Positions 22,139 to 33,896 of a DNA stretch of 64,000 nt are shown here, piece after piece (positions within the stretch are counted from its first letter, which is position 1; the number at the start of each line of letters is the position of its first letter). A program made the position numbers and the translations under genes. This DNA is from Microstegium vimineum (taxonomy: Eukaryota; Streptophyta; Magnoliopsida; Poales; Poaceae), in contig CM039133.1 of NCBI GenBank assembly GCA_022036555.1, positions 8,153,894 to 8,217,893 of the forward strand, in the 5' to 3' direction. Under the pieces are notes generated by a model. It saw nothing but the letters and a program-made list of their open reading frames with translations, did no database searches and was not told the DNA's origin.

Positions 22139-24176
22139 GGTCAATTGGTCGGATTCATTTTTTTTTTGCAGTATGGACACTAAAGATTTTTCTTACTACA
22201 TCTCGATCAATTGGTCATTTAAAATTCGACATTTGTCTCGTATGAATAATCAGAAAAGGAAATTTGCAAGTTCGGGCAGTTTCACTTTCTATATAGCTAG
22301 TAAAATATGCGCTGTGTGTATCTAGAACACGCAAAGCTTCATCCACAAGACACCTAGTGCTGGTGAAGCAAGCCACAATATCTTATTGGCCCAAATGTTT
22401 GCGTGTACGGAAAGAAGTGTCCCAATTAAAGGCCATTACAAGAATGTGATTGTGGCACAGCTGCCCAGGCCATGTGGACACGTATGTGCAATTTTCCCCT
22501 TCTACAGACGAGTACTGTTTTACACCAGGTACTATATATATAACAAACACCTCACCTATCTGTGGCACGAATAAGACCACAGCAGCTGCAGCAGCAGTTC
22601 ATCAAGCTAAATTTGTGACGGTTGTTAGTATGGCACCACTTTTTAGTTGCATTATTAACTTGGTATCAAAGAGCAGTGGTCAAAGGCTTGGGAAGCATAG
22701 GGAAGTGCGGATGCTTGTGGGACTAGTTTTCATTTTCGTCATTGTAGAATTGGACTCGGTGTCTTCTACTCCTATTGCCTAACCGTCACGATGGCCACCA
22801 AGGCAGCAGAATCTCAAGCTTCTTCTGGTGGATGCTATTGCCAAGTCCCAGTTTTCACCTTATGCAATAGCGTTGTTGGTTGAGCAAATCAAGCCATGCT
22901 TGAAATAGAACCATCATCTTCCACGGTTGGTTCTACTTTACACACTGCAGAAACCAAACCCTCCATGAACTATAGGAATAGAGAACAACTGCCAACAAAA
23001 CCACAACTGCATCCACTGCAGAAGGCACTTGATTTTTGCAATGTTTGTCTGTTGTCTATAGTTTGTACCCCCACATTGTATTCCCATGAGCAATGTTCAT
23101 GGTGGTGACAAGGTCATTGCTTGTCTTTGCAAGGGCTCTGCCAAAAATCTATACACGCTGAGTTATAATGCTACGTTACTTTTACAAGTTGTAAGCAACT
23201 TACCTCTTAATAAGCACAAACGAGGCAATCAGCTAACCACACACTCTTGGATCAGTGGAGAAACAAGTTAAGAAGATGCTATTATGTTCTTGAAAAGCAT
23301 ATCAATGATATGCGGAACAGCCAGGTGCTTTGGGAATCCAACAGTTATATATATGATCAAGGCATCTGCCTGCCCAGTCCTCTGCTCTCAGCCTCACAAT
23401 ACCAAAAACATCATATGATTAGTCTGCCTAAATTTGTGCTATAGTCTGTTTTCATGGGAGACAGAACCATCAATCATATGAATTGGTGGTCTAACCTGAA
23501 CCAAATACAAGTGGTTTCAGTTTTGTTGTTGCTTGTTTTGTATTCCTGACTTCCTTGACAAACAGTGTGTGTTCTGCGGTAATTGGGAAATACGAGTATT
23601 TAACAAACTGTCTGCAATTTGGGCGTAGCAGCAAGACAGTTGATTGAAGACAGGAAGAGTAGAAATATGTTGACTAACTTTTTGTGAGATGATCAAATGA
23701 CAGTCCTTGCTGCTCTACATTTGCCATAAACCCAGACTTTCTAATTGTTTAGTGTACAGATGCTTGTTCTGAAAAAGCCTGTTGCTCACCTGTCCTAGTC
23801 CTTGCATGAATTTCAGTATATAACCGGCTAAAATCTGCTTGAGAAACGCATTATGGATGGGACAAGTGGTTTCTTCTCCAGTTTCAGCACATCATATCCT
23901 CTCAAGATAAGGCAGAACACCAAGAAACTAATGAACTAATTCCAGCATTTGGAAGTTCATTTATGATCCTAGAGCTATGATTGTGAAACTTGTCTCTGAC
24001 CTACGCCTCACAGAAAAATGCACCATTAGTGATATTTTTGTCAGTTTATCTTAGATGTTTGTCTTAGATAAATAATAAAAAAATAGAATCAATAGAATGG
24101 TTGCTTTGTAAAGAATGGAAATCTCTAACAGCCATGCCAGTTGCAGCTTCTAGCACAGCAGTTTCGTTTTCTATAT
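22139..24176. repeat. HIPP-flank repeat units, copies 4 and 5 (diverged)
   Basis: From 22340 to about 23500 a more diverged unit can be followed: 'gcttcatccacaagacacc', 'tattggcccaaatgtttg', 'ggcttgggaagcatagggaag', 'aagttaagaagatgct', 'ctctgctctcagcctcaca' and 'ccatcaatcatatgaatt...gtctaacc'. The stretch 23500-24000 has no visible match. At 24030-24176 'gtcagtttatcttagatgtttg...gtttcgttttctatatctag' matches 2170-2305. It is cut at 24176 by the Tat element, and the unit continues at 37541. Confidence 0.55.
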
Positions 24177-24181
24177 CTAGT

Positions 24182-25535
24182 TGTTGACACAAAAAGTGAC
24201 GTACTGCGTCTTACACACAACAAGCCGGAAAGCGTGACTTCAATCGGATGCTCAGATGCTTCGAGAACCGAAAACGTGCCAATCAGTTTGACCTGAAAAC
24301 TAACAAGGGATGACACCAGACAGTTCCATATGTACGGCCCTGAAGCCACTTGCAATGACACACAGCTATAAAAGTTGTCTGCCAACAGGTTTTATGGAAC
24401 GTTCGGCTAAAATAGACATATACCACGTAAATCACTGATTACCGAACGCACGTACATGGGAAAAGTACGTACGAACGACTCATGATTGACTATAAGTTAA
24501 AGCATAACTAATCTCGTTAATTAGCTGAATTAGGGTCCATGATGAAGGAAACACGTAAGCAAACATGATTAAACCAATATAAAGTCTGCATCTGCCGCAC
24601 GATACCTAGCGTCATCAAAGCTTAAACATGGATAGCATGCATGAACCCGCAACACGTAACAATCTAGATTCAAACTAATTCGGCTATTTATGGATATAAG
24701 ATCTACTTATAGAAACAACATAAGAGTAACTCATTGAAACATAGATAAATCTATATAAACTAATAAGAGCCGAACCGTATCAATCTAGATTGGGCAAAAG
24801 AGTGTTTGCAAATATGTAAAAATTATATAAAACATGCAACACGATAACTTAATGAACCCAATAGATCTTGCCAAATCTATAGGAGCCGATAACTATCTTG
24901 CTTTTGCTAAGCATACAAGCAAACATCCGCCGCACGATGTCTACTTATAAACAAAACACAAGCGAAGACCTCTTGATTATTAAGCAAAGATCCGCCGCAT
25001 GATCATTGATAATAAACAAGACTACTTGCATCAATATCTAAATCCACCGCACGATACTAGACATGATAACAAGGTTGCCAAGACTTACGGAGGTCGACGG
25101 ATCGATGGATCCTCTCGAAGAACTCGATGACACGACAAAGGACTCGAAGTTGGCAAAGTGTCAATTGTATTGCTTTGGTTGTGAACACCTTTTACAATAG
25201 CTAAGGGCTTATATTTATACTCTGGCTATAACATGAGTCCTAAGAGGACACGGTTACAAAATATTAAAGGAAGAAATACAATATTTTGACTTTGGTTTCC
25301 TTCAGAGTTCTCATTTCCTTAATTATTGCAACCATCGTTACTAATTCGGCTCTCACTTGCCGCCTTTATCGCTCCGGTGGAAACTGCCCTTCTTCTGATT
25401 AACCGATTGCAATCGACTGTCGAATCTGATAATTAACCGACCGCACGGATTTTGTCGAATGCTTCTGGGCATCTACCTTTGCCGACTCATCGTGCACTGG
25501 CCCACTTGTCATTGTGCAAAAATCCGGCGTTAACA
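24182..25535 (-). repeat. Tat element 1, 3' LTR (left)
   Basis: This 1354-bp LTR lacks a 36-bp segment present in the right LTR (near 36270-36310). On the minus strand it has a TATA-like AAATATAAGCCC region opposite 25210-25222. It contains four copies of a CCGCCGCACGAT-type word (see findings). Confidence 0.9.
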
Positions 25536-25537
25536 CA

Positions 25538-25548
25538 TGCCCCCTCAA
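25538..25548 (-). promoter_or_regulatory. Polypurine tract of Tat element 1
   Basis: On the minus strand the text directly before the left LTR reads TTGAGGGGGCATG. This is the expected plus-strand primer and supports minus-strand polarity for gag-pol. The same sequence is found after the left LTR of element 2 (about 52125-52135). Confidence 0.7.
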
Positions 25549-25683
25549 TTTCGGGATAAAAGCCATTTATTCTGAAATTGACCGCAAGCTTCCTTTTCCC
25601 GCTTAGGTTTATACCGTTCAACACCGCAGCCGCCACTCAAGAAATCCACACTTCGGCATCCTCATATCCGCATCGAACCCTCA

Positions 25684-28600
25684 ATGGCGACCCAAGATGA
25701 GATCCCAGAGGTAAAATTCCAACTCATTTTCTCGTGCATTCGGCAATCTCTGATCGGTTTCCCTGCTTCTCTCTCAACTCATCCGCTTTCTTGATTCCAT
25801 TATTTTTGAAGGAATACAAGAATGAGATTTTTATTCCTTATGCCGCAAACCCCGATTCTTACCTCCTTGGTCCCATGGGCAATCCTGACCCAACTGAGAT
25901 CATCGAGAAGGAAACTTTGAGGATCCCTTTCAAATCCGGAGTCACCCCGCCAAATCAATGGCCAAACACCTTCAAGACTTGGCCGCTTCCTCCAATAGCC
26001 GGATGGAGAAATTGGTACCACACGATGTCGGACAAGAACAACAACAGTTGGGATAGCCAAGAAATCAACCACTGTCTAGAGCTATCTTTATCAGAAATGC
26101 CCAGAAACGAGCCCCTCCTGATAGCAGCATCTCATTTTTGGTTCAACGCCTTCGTCTTCGGCCACAGTATGATGACTCCAACCTTGGCCGACGTATTCAT
26201 GATGACTGGCCTGAATGTATATAAGCCAGTACACCCTTGCTAGTATAAGGGTAAAAACAACCAGAGAGCTGTTAAATCCGGAGGTGGATGGGTTGGATAC
26301 ATCCAAACCCTACTTGGAAGCAACTGGTATCATCTCTGAAAAGGAAAGCAGAGACTTTATGAACATGTGGCTATGCCGGTTTATCTTCTATGGAAAATCC
26401 AATGAGCCAACCCTGAATCACATGATAATGGATGAAGACTTAGCCGCAGGCACACTAATTCCCCTGGGTAAATATCTCTTAAGGGTTGTATACCACATGA
26501 TGCATCAGATTTCTACCCAAATGTACCATGGCAAGGGTATCTCCTGTGTGAGTGGCCCCTGGTGGTTCATTCAGATGTGGTTGCAACTTTATACGCATCA
26601 AGTGGTGTCCATACCTCTTCACAATCTAAGCTTCCCTTCGGTTAATTATGCCGAGGGTGATCCAGCAACAACCAAGAGCTGTCAAACTTATGGAGAAGCA
26701 TCATCATCCATCAGCATTGACATGGATATTGGTCACCTCTTCAAGTTGTTCTTCAAAGGTTTCAATAATGTGCTCTAGCTTCCCTACAGAGAAAATGATG
26801 ATCTGACCTTCTCATGCAAATTCAGCTATGAATCTGGCTGTTCTGATAAGGTATCTACTGAAATTTTTAACTCCTTCATCAAGCCAAGCATCCTGCCAGC
26901 CGAATTTCATCATGGAAGAATGGTGTAGCCTACCTATGAATTTTACAATCCCAATGTGGCATCCAGGCAATTAGGATGTGGACAGCTGCCCCCAAGACTT
27001 TTCTTTTCATCAATCATAAGATACAGGGAGCTGATCACTAATGAAACAGAAGCCAAAAAAATCTTTGAGCTTGGACAAGACTTACCAATATATGAACCTT
27101 CTCTATTTGGATTAGTGGATGATGCCCATCCCCTTTTCTCTGCTTGGTGGCAAGAGTGGCATAACCACATTTTTAATATACCCGTCCACCCCTTATGTCA
27201 AGACTTATATTCTCCGTTTGCTCTTGAGAGTGAGATAATCTCATTGCATTAGTTATTTCTTGTTCTGCATTCATCTCCTATTCTGAAATCTGGCTATGTA
27301 TAGGATTTTGAGCTTATCCCCCCCAATAAAACAGTGGAGTATTACAAAGCTGGGCCTAAACCTGCATTGGGCTACAATGCCCCTACTCTAACAATCTTCA
27401 TGAAGATCCCTGCAATGCCAGCTACTGCTCCTTCAGAAGAAAAAGGCAAGAGGAAAATACTTGAAGACATTCATGTGACCAGAAAAGTGAGGTCCAAGAA
27501 ATCTCATAGATCTCCCAAGGTATGGGTTTTATCTGGTAGTAACCTCCACTTTGGAATAAAATTGTCTGTCCTTATACTAACCATCTTCATTGCAGCCACA
27601 TGTTAATATCCCCAGATCAAGAAATGCTCCACCAACAGTAGACATTCCTCTTACTGAAGATGCAGAAACCCAACCATCGGTAGAAGTTCATGAAACTGCA
27701 GACACTGAAACTGATGAAGCCGAAAACACGGACGCCCAAGAAACTATCGAGCGCATTGGTAATATTATTCGGCTAATCACCTTCCTCTTCCATATACCAT
27801 TCAATTCCTACTCATGTATCTGTATTGTTAGAAACAGACAAAATCTTGTACAATTTAGCAGGAGAACACTCTTCTGGTCAGGCTCCAAATTCACCTCCTC
27901 GGGGCACCCAATCAAGTCAACAAGGCCAAGGCACACCACATCTTGAGGCTCAATCAACCCAGCAGGTAATACATTACCTCAAACCATCTGTTTTTTCATC
28001 AGTTTTTACCCAATCGGCTAACACTCATTCTTTTCACAAGAATACTGCCAAGCCGACCACCAGCTTCTCCTTCACTGTTGAAGATTTCATCAATAAAAAA
28101 GGGGAAGAAGCCACCTCCCAGCAGGTTCTATCAGAGGAAAATCAAGCTCGGCTGCAAGATATAGCCCATTTGCTGAACAAGGACATCAACATTCTACTAC
28201 AAGATTCAGATAAGATAAAGGATATCCTTGAGCTCATTAATCAAGATCTTCCAACTGCTCTCAAGGCCTCTTTGGAATCTGCAGTCGGACTTGATGATTA
28301 CTTTGGTATGGTGAAGAGAGCAAACAAGAATATAGCTTCCAGGACTGTTCTGCAGGACAACAAGCTCCTGAAGAAACAAGAGGCCAAAGCTTTACACTCT
28401 AATCTTCAGGCTACTAAAGATTCGATGGTGACTCTGGAATCCGAGTTGAAAGCCATGAAGGATGAAAGAGTTAGACTGGAAGCTGAATTATCTGCACTGA
28501 AAGCCAAAATCCAATCTCATGAAGCCAAGGTGATAGATTTGCCGAGTTCTATAGAGGCAATTTCATCACAAATGTCAATTGCCTTAAAAGAAAACACACA

Positions 28601-28721
28601 ACTTAGAGCAAGGCTATCCAGCATCCAAAGTTCTAAAGATGAAGATCAAAAGGTGCTAGTTGATGTTAACCGAATCAAGACTGAAGCCTTAGATGCCATC
28701 AATCAGCTTATGCATCGGTAG
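25684..28721 (+). pseudogene. Antisense plant-mobile-domain (PMD) gene with introns, copy 1
   Basis: The ATG at 25684 (MATQDEIPEVKFQ) opens a PMD-type protein. It carries the family signatures IPYAANPDSYLLGPMGN, LRIPFKSGVTPPNQWPNTF, and the helix-rich SEMPRNEPLLIAASHFWFNAFVFG segment. Exon A runs to 27234. The next exon starts at about 27304 (DFELIPPNKTV) and ends at about 27520. Further exons start at about 27596 and 27831, and the last covers about 28066-28721, encoding a coiled coil of about 200 residues. Introns have GT..AG borders on the + strand, except the first donor, which is AT here and GT in copy 2. A TGA near 25794, a TAG at 26776 and others break it. PMD proteins derive from transposons; some host members act in silencing. 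The function inside a Tat element is unknown. Confidence 0.75.
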
Positions 28722-29155
28722 ACATATAGTTTTGTAATAGATTAAGAGCAACATGTTTCATGTTTTGACCATTACTACTGTCTAGCTTCTCAATATATAT
28801 CCCTGTTAGTACGATAACATAATTGGCTCCACCATTTTCTCTAATTAAGGTATAGCCGAATCATCTCTGGCTCTCAGATAACCGACTGAATTCAGCGTAT
28901 GGATATAGCCGAGCAACCTTTGACATAGCCGACCGTATTGGTATAAGGATATAGCCGAGCGACCTTTGATATACCCGAGCCTAGCCCATTCCACTAATAG
29001 CCCATCGAATAGGAACAGCCTCAACTCGCCTCTTGGTATTCTTGCTCAGCCTATAAATAAACCTTCCCTCTCCTTCCTTTTCAACGGTTTAGTCAAACTC
29101 TTGCCTTCGTCTTCTCCTTTTCAATCCAGAGGGAAACCCTAACCATACAGTAACA
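28722..29155 (+). promoter_or_regulatory. Promoter region of the second antisense gene (TATA at 29052)
   Basis: Between the two + strand genes, TATAAATAA at 29052-29060 lies 104 bases before the ATG at 29156 and is followed by a C/T-rich leader. The second copy has the same TATAAATAA at 55339-55347, 114 bases before its ATG. Upstream, 'atatagccgagcaacctttg' recurs in varied form at about 28902, 28927 and 28952. The conservation suggests a real promoter for the antisense gene. Confidence 0.6.
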
Positions 29156-32100
29156 ATGGCGGGAGGTGACAACCGCGGCAAGCGCCCCGCCGAAGGGGCA
29201 CCCGAAGGGGACCGGTGTGGCAGAACCGCCTAATTTAACACGCTTCCAGAGTACTTGTCTTCCATTAGACACTAAGTACAACAGAAGAGCACTAAATCGA
29301 GCAATTCTGTCGAGCACACCCAGCGGGAGAACTCGAAGATCCACATTTTTCATCAGGATCATAAACGAGTGAATAAAGCTTACAACATTCTTAACCATTT
29401 CATATATTACATTGTTACAACATCAGAGTATTACATAAGTGGAATACAACAGCGGAATTTAAACAATTTATATATACATGAGTTTATACATTTTAGATTC
29501 GTAAATTTTATCTTGCAGCGGAGAAATAAACATGATTAGAGTTACAGTGGAAATCAATATATATTTTAGGATATGGCGAAGCATTAACATAGTGAATATT
29601 TATATACATGATATGATAACAGGTTATAAAAATTTTCTTTCTAAAAACATTTGGTGAGGTTTATAGATAAACTCTACAATCGCAGCATAAATAGGAATCC
29701 TCGCTGAGCCCACCAGGAGGTTTCCACACACAAGAGTCAACTCTAGCATCCATCTGTCACCTGCAACAGGGGGAATAAAACCCTGAGTACTCAATTGTAC
29801 TCAGCAAGACTTACCCGCCAGAAGGAAAAATAAAAGACTCCAAGGGTATGCAAGGCTTATACTGGCTTGGTGGTTTATTGCATTTGCAGGAAGCATGACT
29901 ACAAGTACATCCTTATATTCATTTTATTAGCAGTCAAATTAGTTCATTAACCAACCATTCTAGGTAAGCACATATTCCACTTTCAAGCATGTGGTAAGCA
30001 ATCAGAACCATTTTATCATCTGTCTTGTTCCAGTTCTTACTATGGTGCTAGACCATAGCCAAGTCGTACCGCATAGCGCGGCGATTCGCGAATCAATGTA
30101 GCCTAGCTGGGTACCCCAAAACACACGTCTCATCTGCACCTCGGCACAGACAAGACCAACCTACCACTCTCTTGTCCAGGGGTCCAAGTCCCCGTCCAAA
30201 CTGGGACACTAAGCCCCTGCACCTGAGTCCCGGACTCAGTGCAGTGCTTAGACCTCCACCCAAAAACCACCGGTACAGTCGGTCCAGATAGAGCCGAAAC
30301 CCAAGACAAGAGAGTAACAAGTCTTCCCGCTCCCATAAGCAAGTATGTGCTCAGGATAATAAATCTGTGACCTGACTACCATCCACAGCAACGGACGGTT
30401 CCTAATCGACACAGGCGGGACAACGCAACCAGAGCCTCGCTCTATTTGCCCAGTCAAGTCCCAATCCAATCCAAGTAGGGTCCCGCCCTGTCTCCAATTA
30501 TTATCCATATATATTCCATGAGATAGTAATATGATAACAATAATATATTTCCTATCTCTCGCGAGTGACAGGCAATCACTCGACTTCTACCGAAAACCTG
30601 TAGCGGCGCAATCTACACGATCATGTCATACTAGTAAGACTCATAGGATAAGGATATATATGCAAGTGGGCTGCATTCAACTCCTTGAAACTTAATGCAT
30701 AAACATTTAATAAAGTGCAGAATAGTAGGGGTTATGCACCAGGGCTTGCCTGGGTAAAAATTAACCAAAAGTTAGCATTCCATCACTGGGACATGATCAC
30801 CATAGCACCATCCTTTTGGTTAACACCAATTCCTCTGGTTGATCCGTCGATCCATCATCGTTCCTATTATGATATGCAGTGCAATATATGAATGCATAGA
30901 ACAAGCAATACATAGCATAGTTATACGCTTATCAATTTCTTGATTGCTTTAGTCAACATGGTGAGAGCATAACAAAAATCATTTATATGTTTATATATTA
31001 TCCAGTTTCTATTAACCAATTTTTTATTAAACATATATGCTATTTTTAACGCCATACAAGAATAATTAATTTGGGGCTAATATTTTTATGAGTGATAGGT
31101 GTTACTGAAACATGGCTACTGCATAAATTTCACATACTCAGGTTTTATAATTTAAATACTATAAAAAAGGCAATTTGCTATTGCAAGAACATGTGTGAGA
31201 GCAAGATAAATCTAAAACTCTATATTTTCTGTAAACATATAGCCATATTATTCAGCAACATGATATAACGACATTATATAAAAATTGTGGAGCCACATTT
31301 CATATTTTTGTATACATAAATTATTTATAGGCCATTTAAAATCATTTAATGAGCAACATACAAGTTAGATCAATAACTCTGTCATACTGCATACACTGGA
31401 CATGAAATTTTTATCATAGCACACACATGGCATCACTAGACTACCATTAAAATTTCACATCATTTAGAGCATCAGAACTATATATATGAATTTAACACTA
31501 ATTATCAAAGATAAAAGAAAACAACAAAAACATTGCAGTAACACATATCATTTTACTTCTCTGCTGCATAGATATACTCTCAAGGATTCCAAAACATATT
31601 CATTTGATATTTTACGATTTCTCTATGAGTTATTATGATTTTCTAAAATTTTAGCCGATTAAAACAATAACGAAAAAGAAAAGACATATAAGACAAACAC
31701 TTTGCGTTAAGGTCCCTAGACGTTTTCTCAATTAACCCGCAGTACAAAAGACACTATGCAACACTATTTACATGAGTCAAGGATTTACATTGGGAACCCT
31801 AGAAAGGTTTCTATTCCAATCCTTATCCACCTTCTCCTTCCTCAGGCTGCTCACGTACAGAGCAAAGGCAGAGAAACGTCGGAGAGGTCAGGCTAGGACT
31901 CGCCGGTGACAAGGCGATGGCGCAAGGGACTGCTGGAAGTAGCAGCTGGCCAGCGCGGCGAGCGGCCGGGCAGCGGCAGCTAGCTGCTGCTAGCAGCTAG
32001 GCAGCGCAGCAGCAATCAAGAGAGAGAGAGCACGAGCTGGAGAAGAGGAGGGAATGAGCAGCAGAACGCTCGGCCCTTCCTCTATAACACGCTAGAGAAA

Positions 32101-32950
32101 GGACGTGAGGGAGTAGGCTGCAGCGGAACACATGAGCGTTGCGTGGCTTTGCTGGTTGTATGTCTGTAAGTGAGAGGACGCGACATGGACGTGCACAACA
32201 ACACCTTTGTCGACGATTAAAAGCTTTGAACCTCATTAACTTCCAACGACATATATTACATACGCCAGCTTTTAATTCATACTAAACCGCACGAACAAAT
32301 TATTCAGGCAATATTTAATTATTTTGTACAAACTAAATTACCAAAATATATAGCTCTTTTATATATATATAACTTCAGATTTTTGTTTGCGTCATAACAA
32401 AGCTAATTTTAATTTCAAACACACTAGTCAACGATATCAGTTTGTCAAAAGCAAAGTTGCATTCATCTGCTCCACTTGTACTTCAAATTTTATTCAAGTA
32501 TTAACTACAAGTTATATTTTATTTTGTTTATAAAAATATTTTTCGTGCCAGACAATTAGAACGACACCGCTATTTTTGTTGTCGGGATTTTAATTAGTGC
32601 TTTATGCGAGTTTAACTCTAAAACCGAAAAACTCACCTTGATAATTTTCTTATGTCTTAAACTAGGTGCTAAGCAAGCTCGTAACACATGGGGTGTTACA
32701 GTCGGACATGGCGCAACCGGCAGCGCGGATAAGAATCAGTTCCTTGCCCCCTTGTATTTTGTTCTCTGTCCATTATGCTAGCCCTGAATCTCCGTTATTG
32801 TTCATCAGGATCAACTCCATCTTCTCTAACTTATCGGCCGACATGAAGCCGCGTCCCAGTTTCCCTTCGCTATCATTGATCGTATTCCTCATTAAAAATT
32901 ACTCTCAGAGCCGATTGCTTGGATCGGCTGTTGGCCCTTGCCCGAGACAT
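29156..32950 (+). pseudogene. Second antisense gene, copy 1 (disrupted by insertion and deletion)
   Basis: The ATG at 29156 encodes MAGGDNRGKRPAEG, as in copy 2 at 55453. After about 20 codons it is cut by the insertion 29216-32700. The frame resumes at 32701 with homology to copy 2 around 56754 (ACATGGCGCAACCGGCAG). The intron donor of that exon, GTGAGAATC in copy 2, is ATAAGAATC here. The homology fades after about 32870, where the retroelement has an internal deletion that joins it to protease. The protein is not recognised. Copy 2 shows it continues with Ser/Pro-rich and coiled-coil parts. Confidence 0.55.
29216..32700 (-). mobile_element. 3.5-kb insertion, probable solo LTR of a gypsy element
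   Basis: The insert has TG...CA ends: it begins TGTGGCAGAACC on + and, read on the minus strand, begins TGTAACACCCCATG, a common start of long gypsy LTRs in grasses. On the minus strand near 29800 it has the 'gctgagtacaattgagtactcaggg' type motif that is frequent in such LTRs. There are no coding domains and no second LTR. The flanking five bases are ACCGG (left) and GTCGG (right), so the TSD is imperfect or mutated. Tekay/Del is the likeliest lineage, but that is recall and not a search result. Confidence 0.6.
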
Positions 32951-32960
32951 TCACAGGACC

Positions 32961-33587
32961 CTATCCCCAAATCTTTCCAGAGAAACAATCGAAGTCATCA
33001 TACTCCCAGTAGACAGACTCTGTGGCAACAACACTTACCGAATCATCGGCCTGAACAATCTCTACATCATCTCCAACCCATTGAATGAGAGTCTGATGCA
33101 TGGTTGAAGGTATGCAACAGTTAGCATGGATCCAATCTCTTCCCAGTAGTAGGCTATATGCCCCCTTTCCGTCTATGACAAAGAAGGTAGTGATCAGAGT
33201 CTTGGACTCAATCATCAATTCGATGTGCACCGCCCCCTGAGTGTCGAAAGGGTTGCCAGCAAAGTCTCTGAGTACCAAATCGGTCTTCAACAGATCCTCA
33301 TTGGCCATTCCGAGCTTTCTGAAGGTAGTATACGACATGATATTGATGACAGCTCCTCCATCAACCAGCATCTTGGTCAGGGGCTTGCCATTGATGTACC
33401 CCTTCACGTAAAGCGCCTTCAAGTGTCGATGTCTAGCTGGTTTGTCGAACACTGCTTGTTGAGTCAGGACGAGCTGGGCCATCAGGTTCTGATACTCGCC
33501 CTCATCATTGTCTGAAGACACTTCCTCTCGGATATCTTGACCTTCGGGAGCTATAAATTCTGATGGAATGAAGAAGGCCATGTACAT
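32961..33587 (-). pseudogene. Tat element 1 protease
   Basis: The minus-strand frame 33587-32961 encodes a retroviral-type aspartic protease. The active-site triad lies in KMLVDGGAVINIMSY (Asp-Gly-Gly, where Asp-Ser/Thr-Gly is usual), followed by LRDFAGNPFDTQGAVHIEL and the conserved YSLLLGRDWIHAN block. It ends with YDDFDCFSGKIWG, the usual linker towards RT, and the RT is missing beyond about 32950. The protease would process Gag-Pol. The DGG active site is found in many Tat proteins and is not in itself a defect. The downstream pol was removed by deletion. Confidence 0.85.
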
Positions 33588-33896
33588 ATCAACCGAACGG
33601 TTGTGTCCATGGGGTCTTCCCTTAGGGCGTCATGTCGGCTTCTGTTCGGCAGTTACTTGTGCTAGTTCTCTGTTCCTCAAACGTTGCACTCTCCTTTTCT
33701 GACTTTTCTTCAGCCCTGGTGGACACCATTGCCCATTCTGCCATGCATACTCTCGGTGCTCTCGCTCATCAGAACGAACCCACTCTTGATCGGCAAACCT
33801 CTTACCTTGCTGATCCTCTGAGTCGCTTATTTTTAAATGTCGATCGTCCCCAGGAGCACGTGCTCCAAGTCTATCATGGACCGGACGGCGGTTGAC

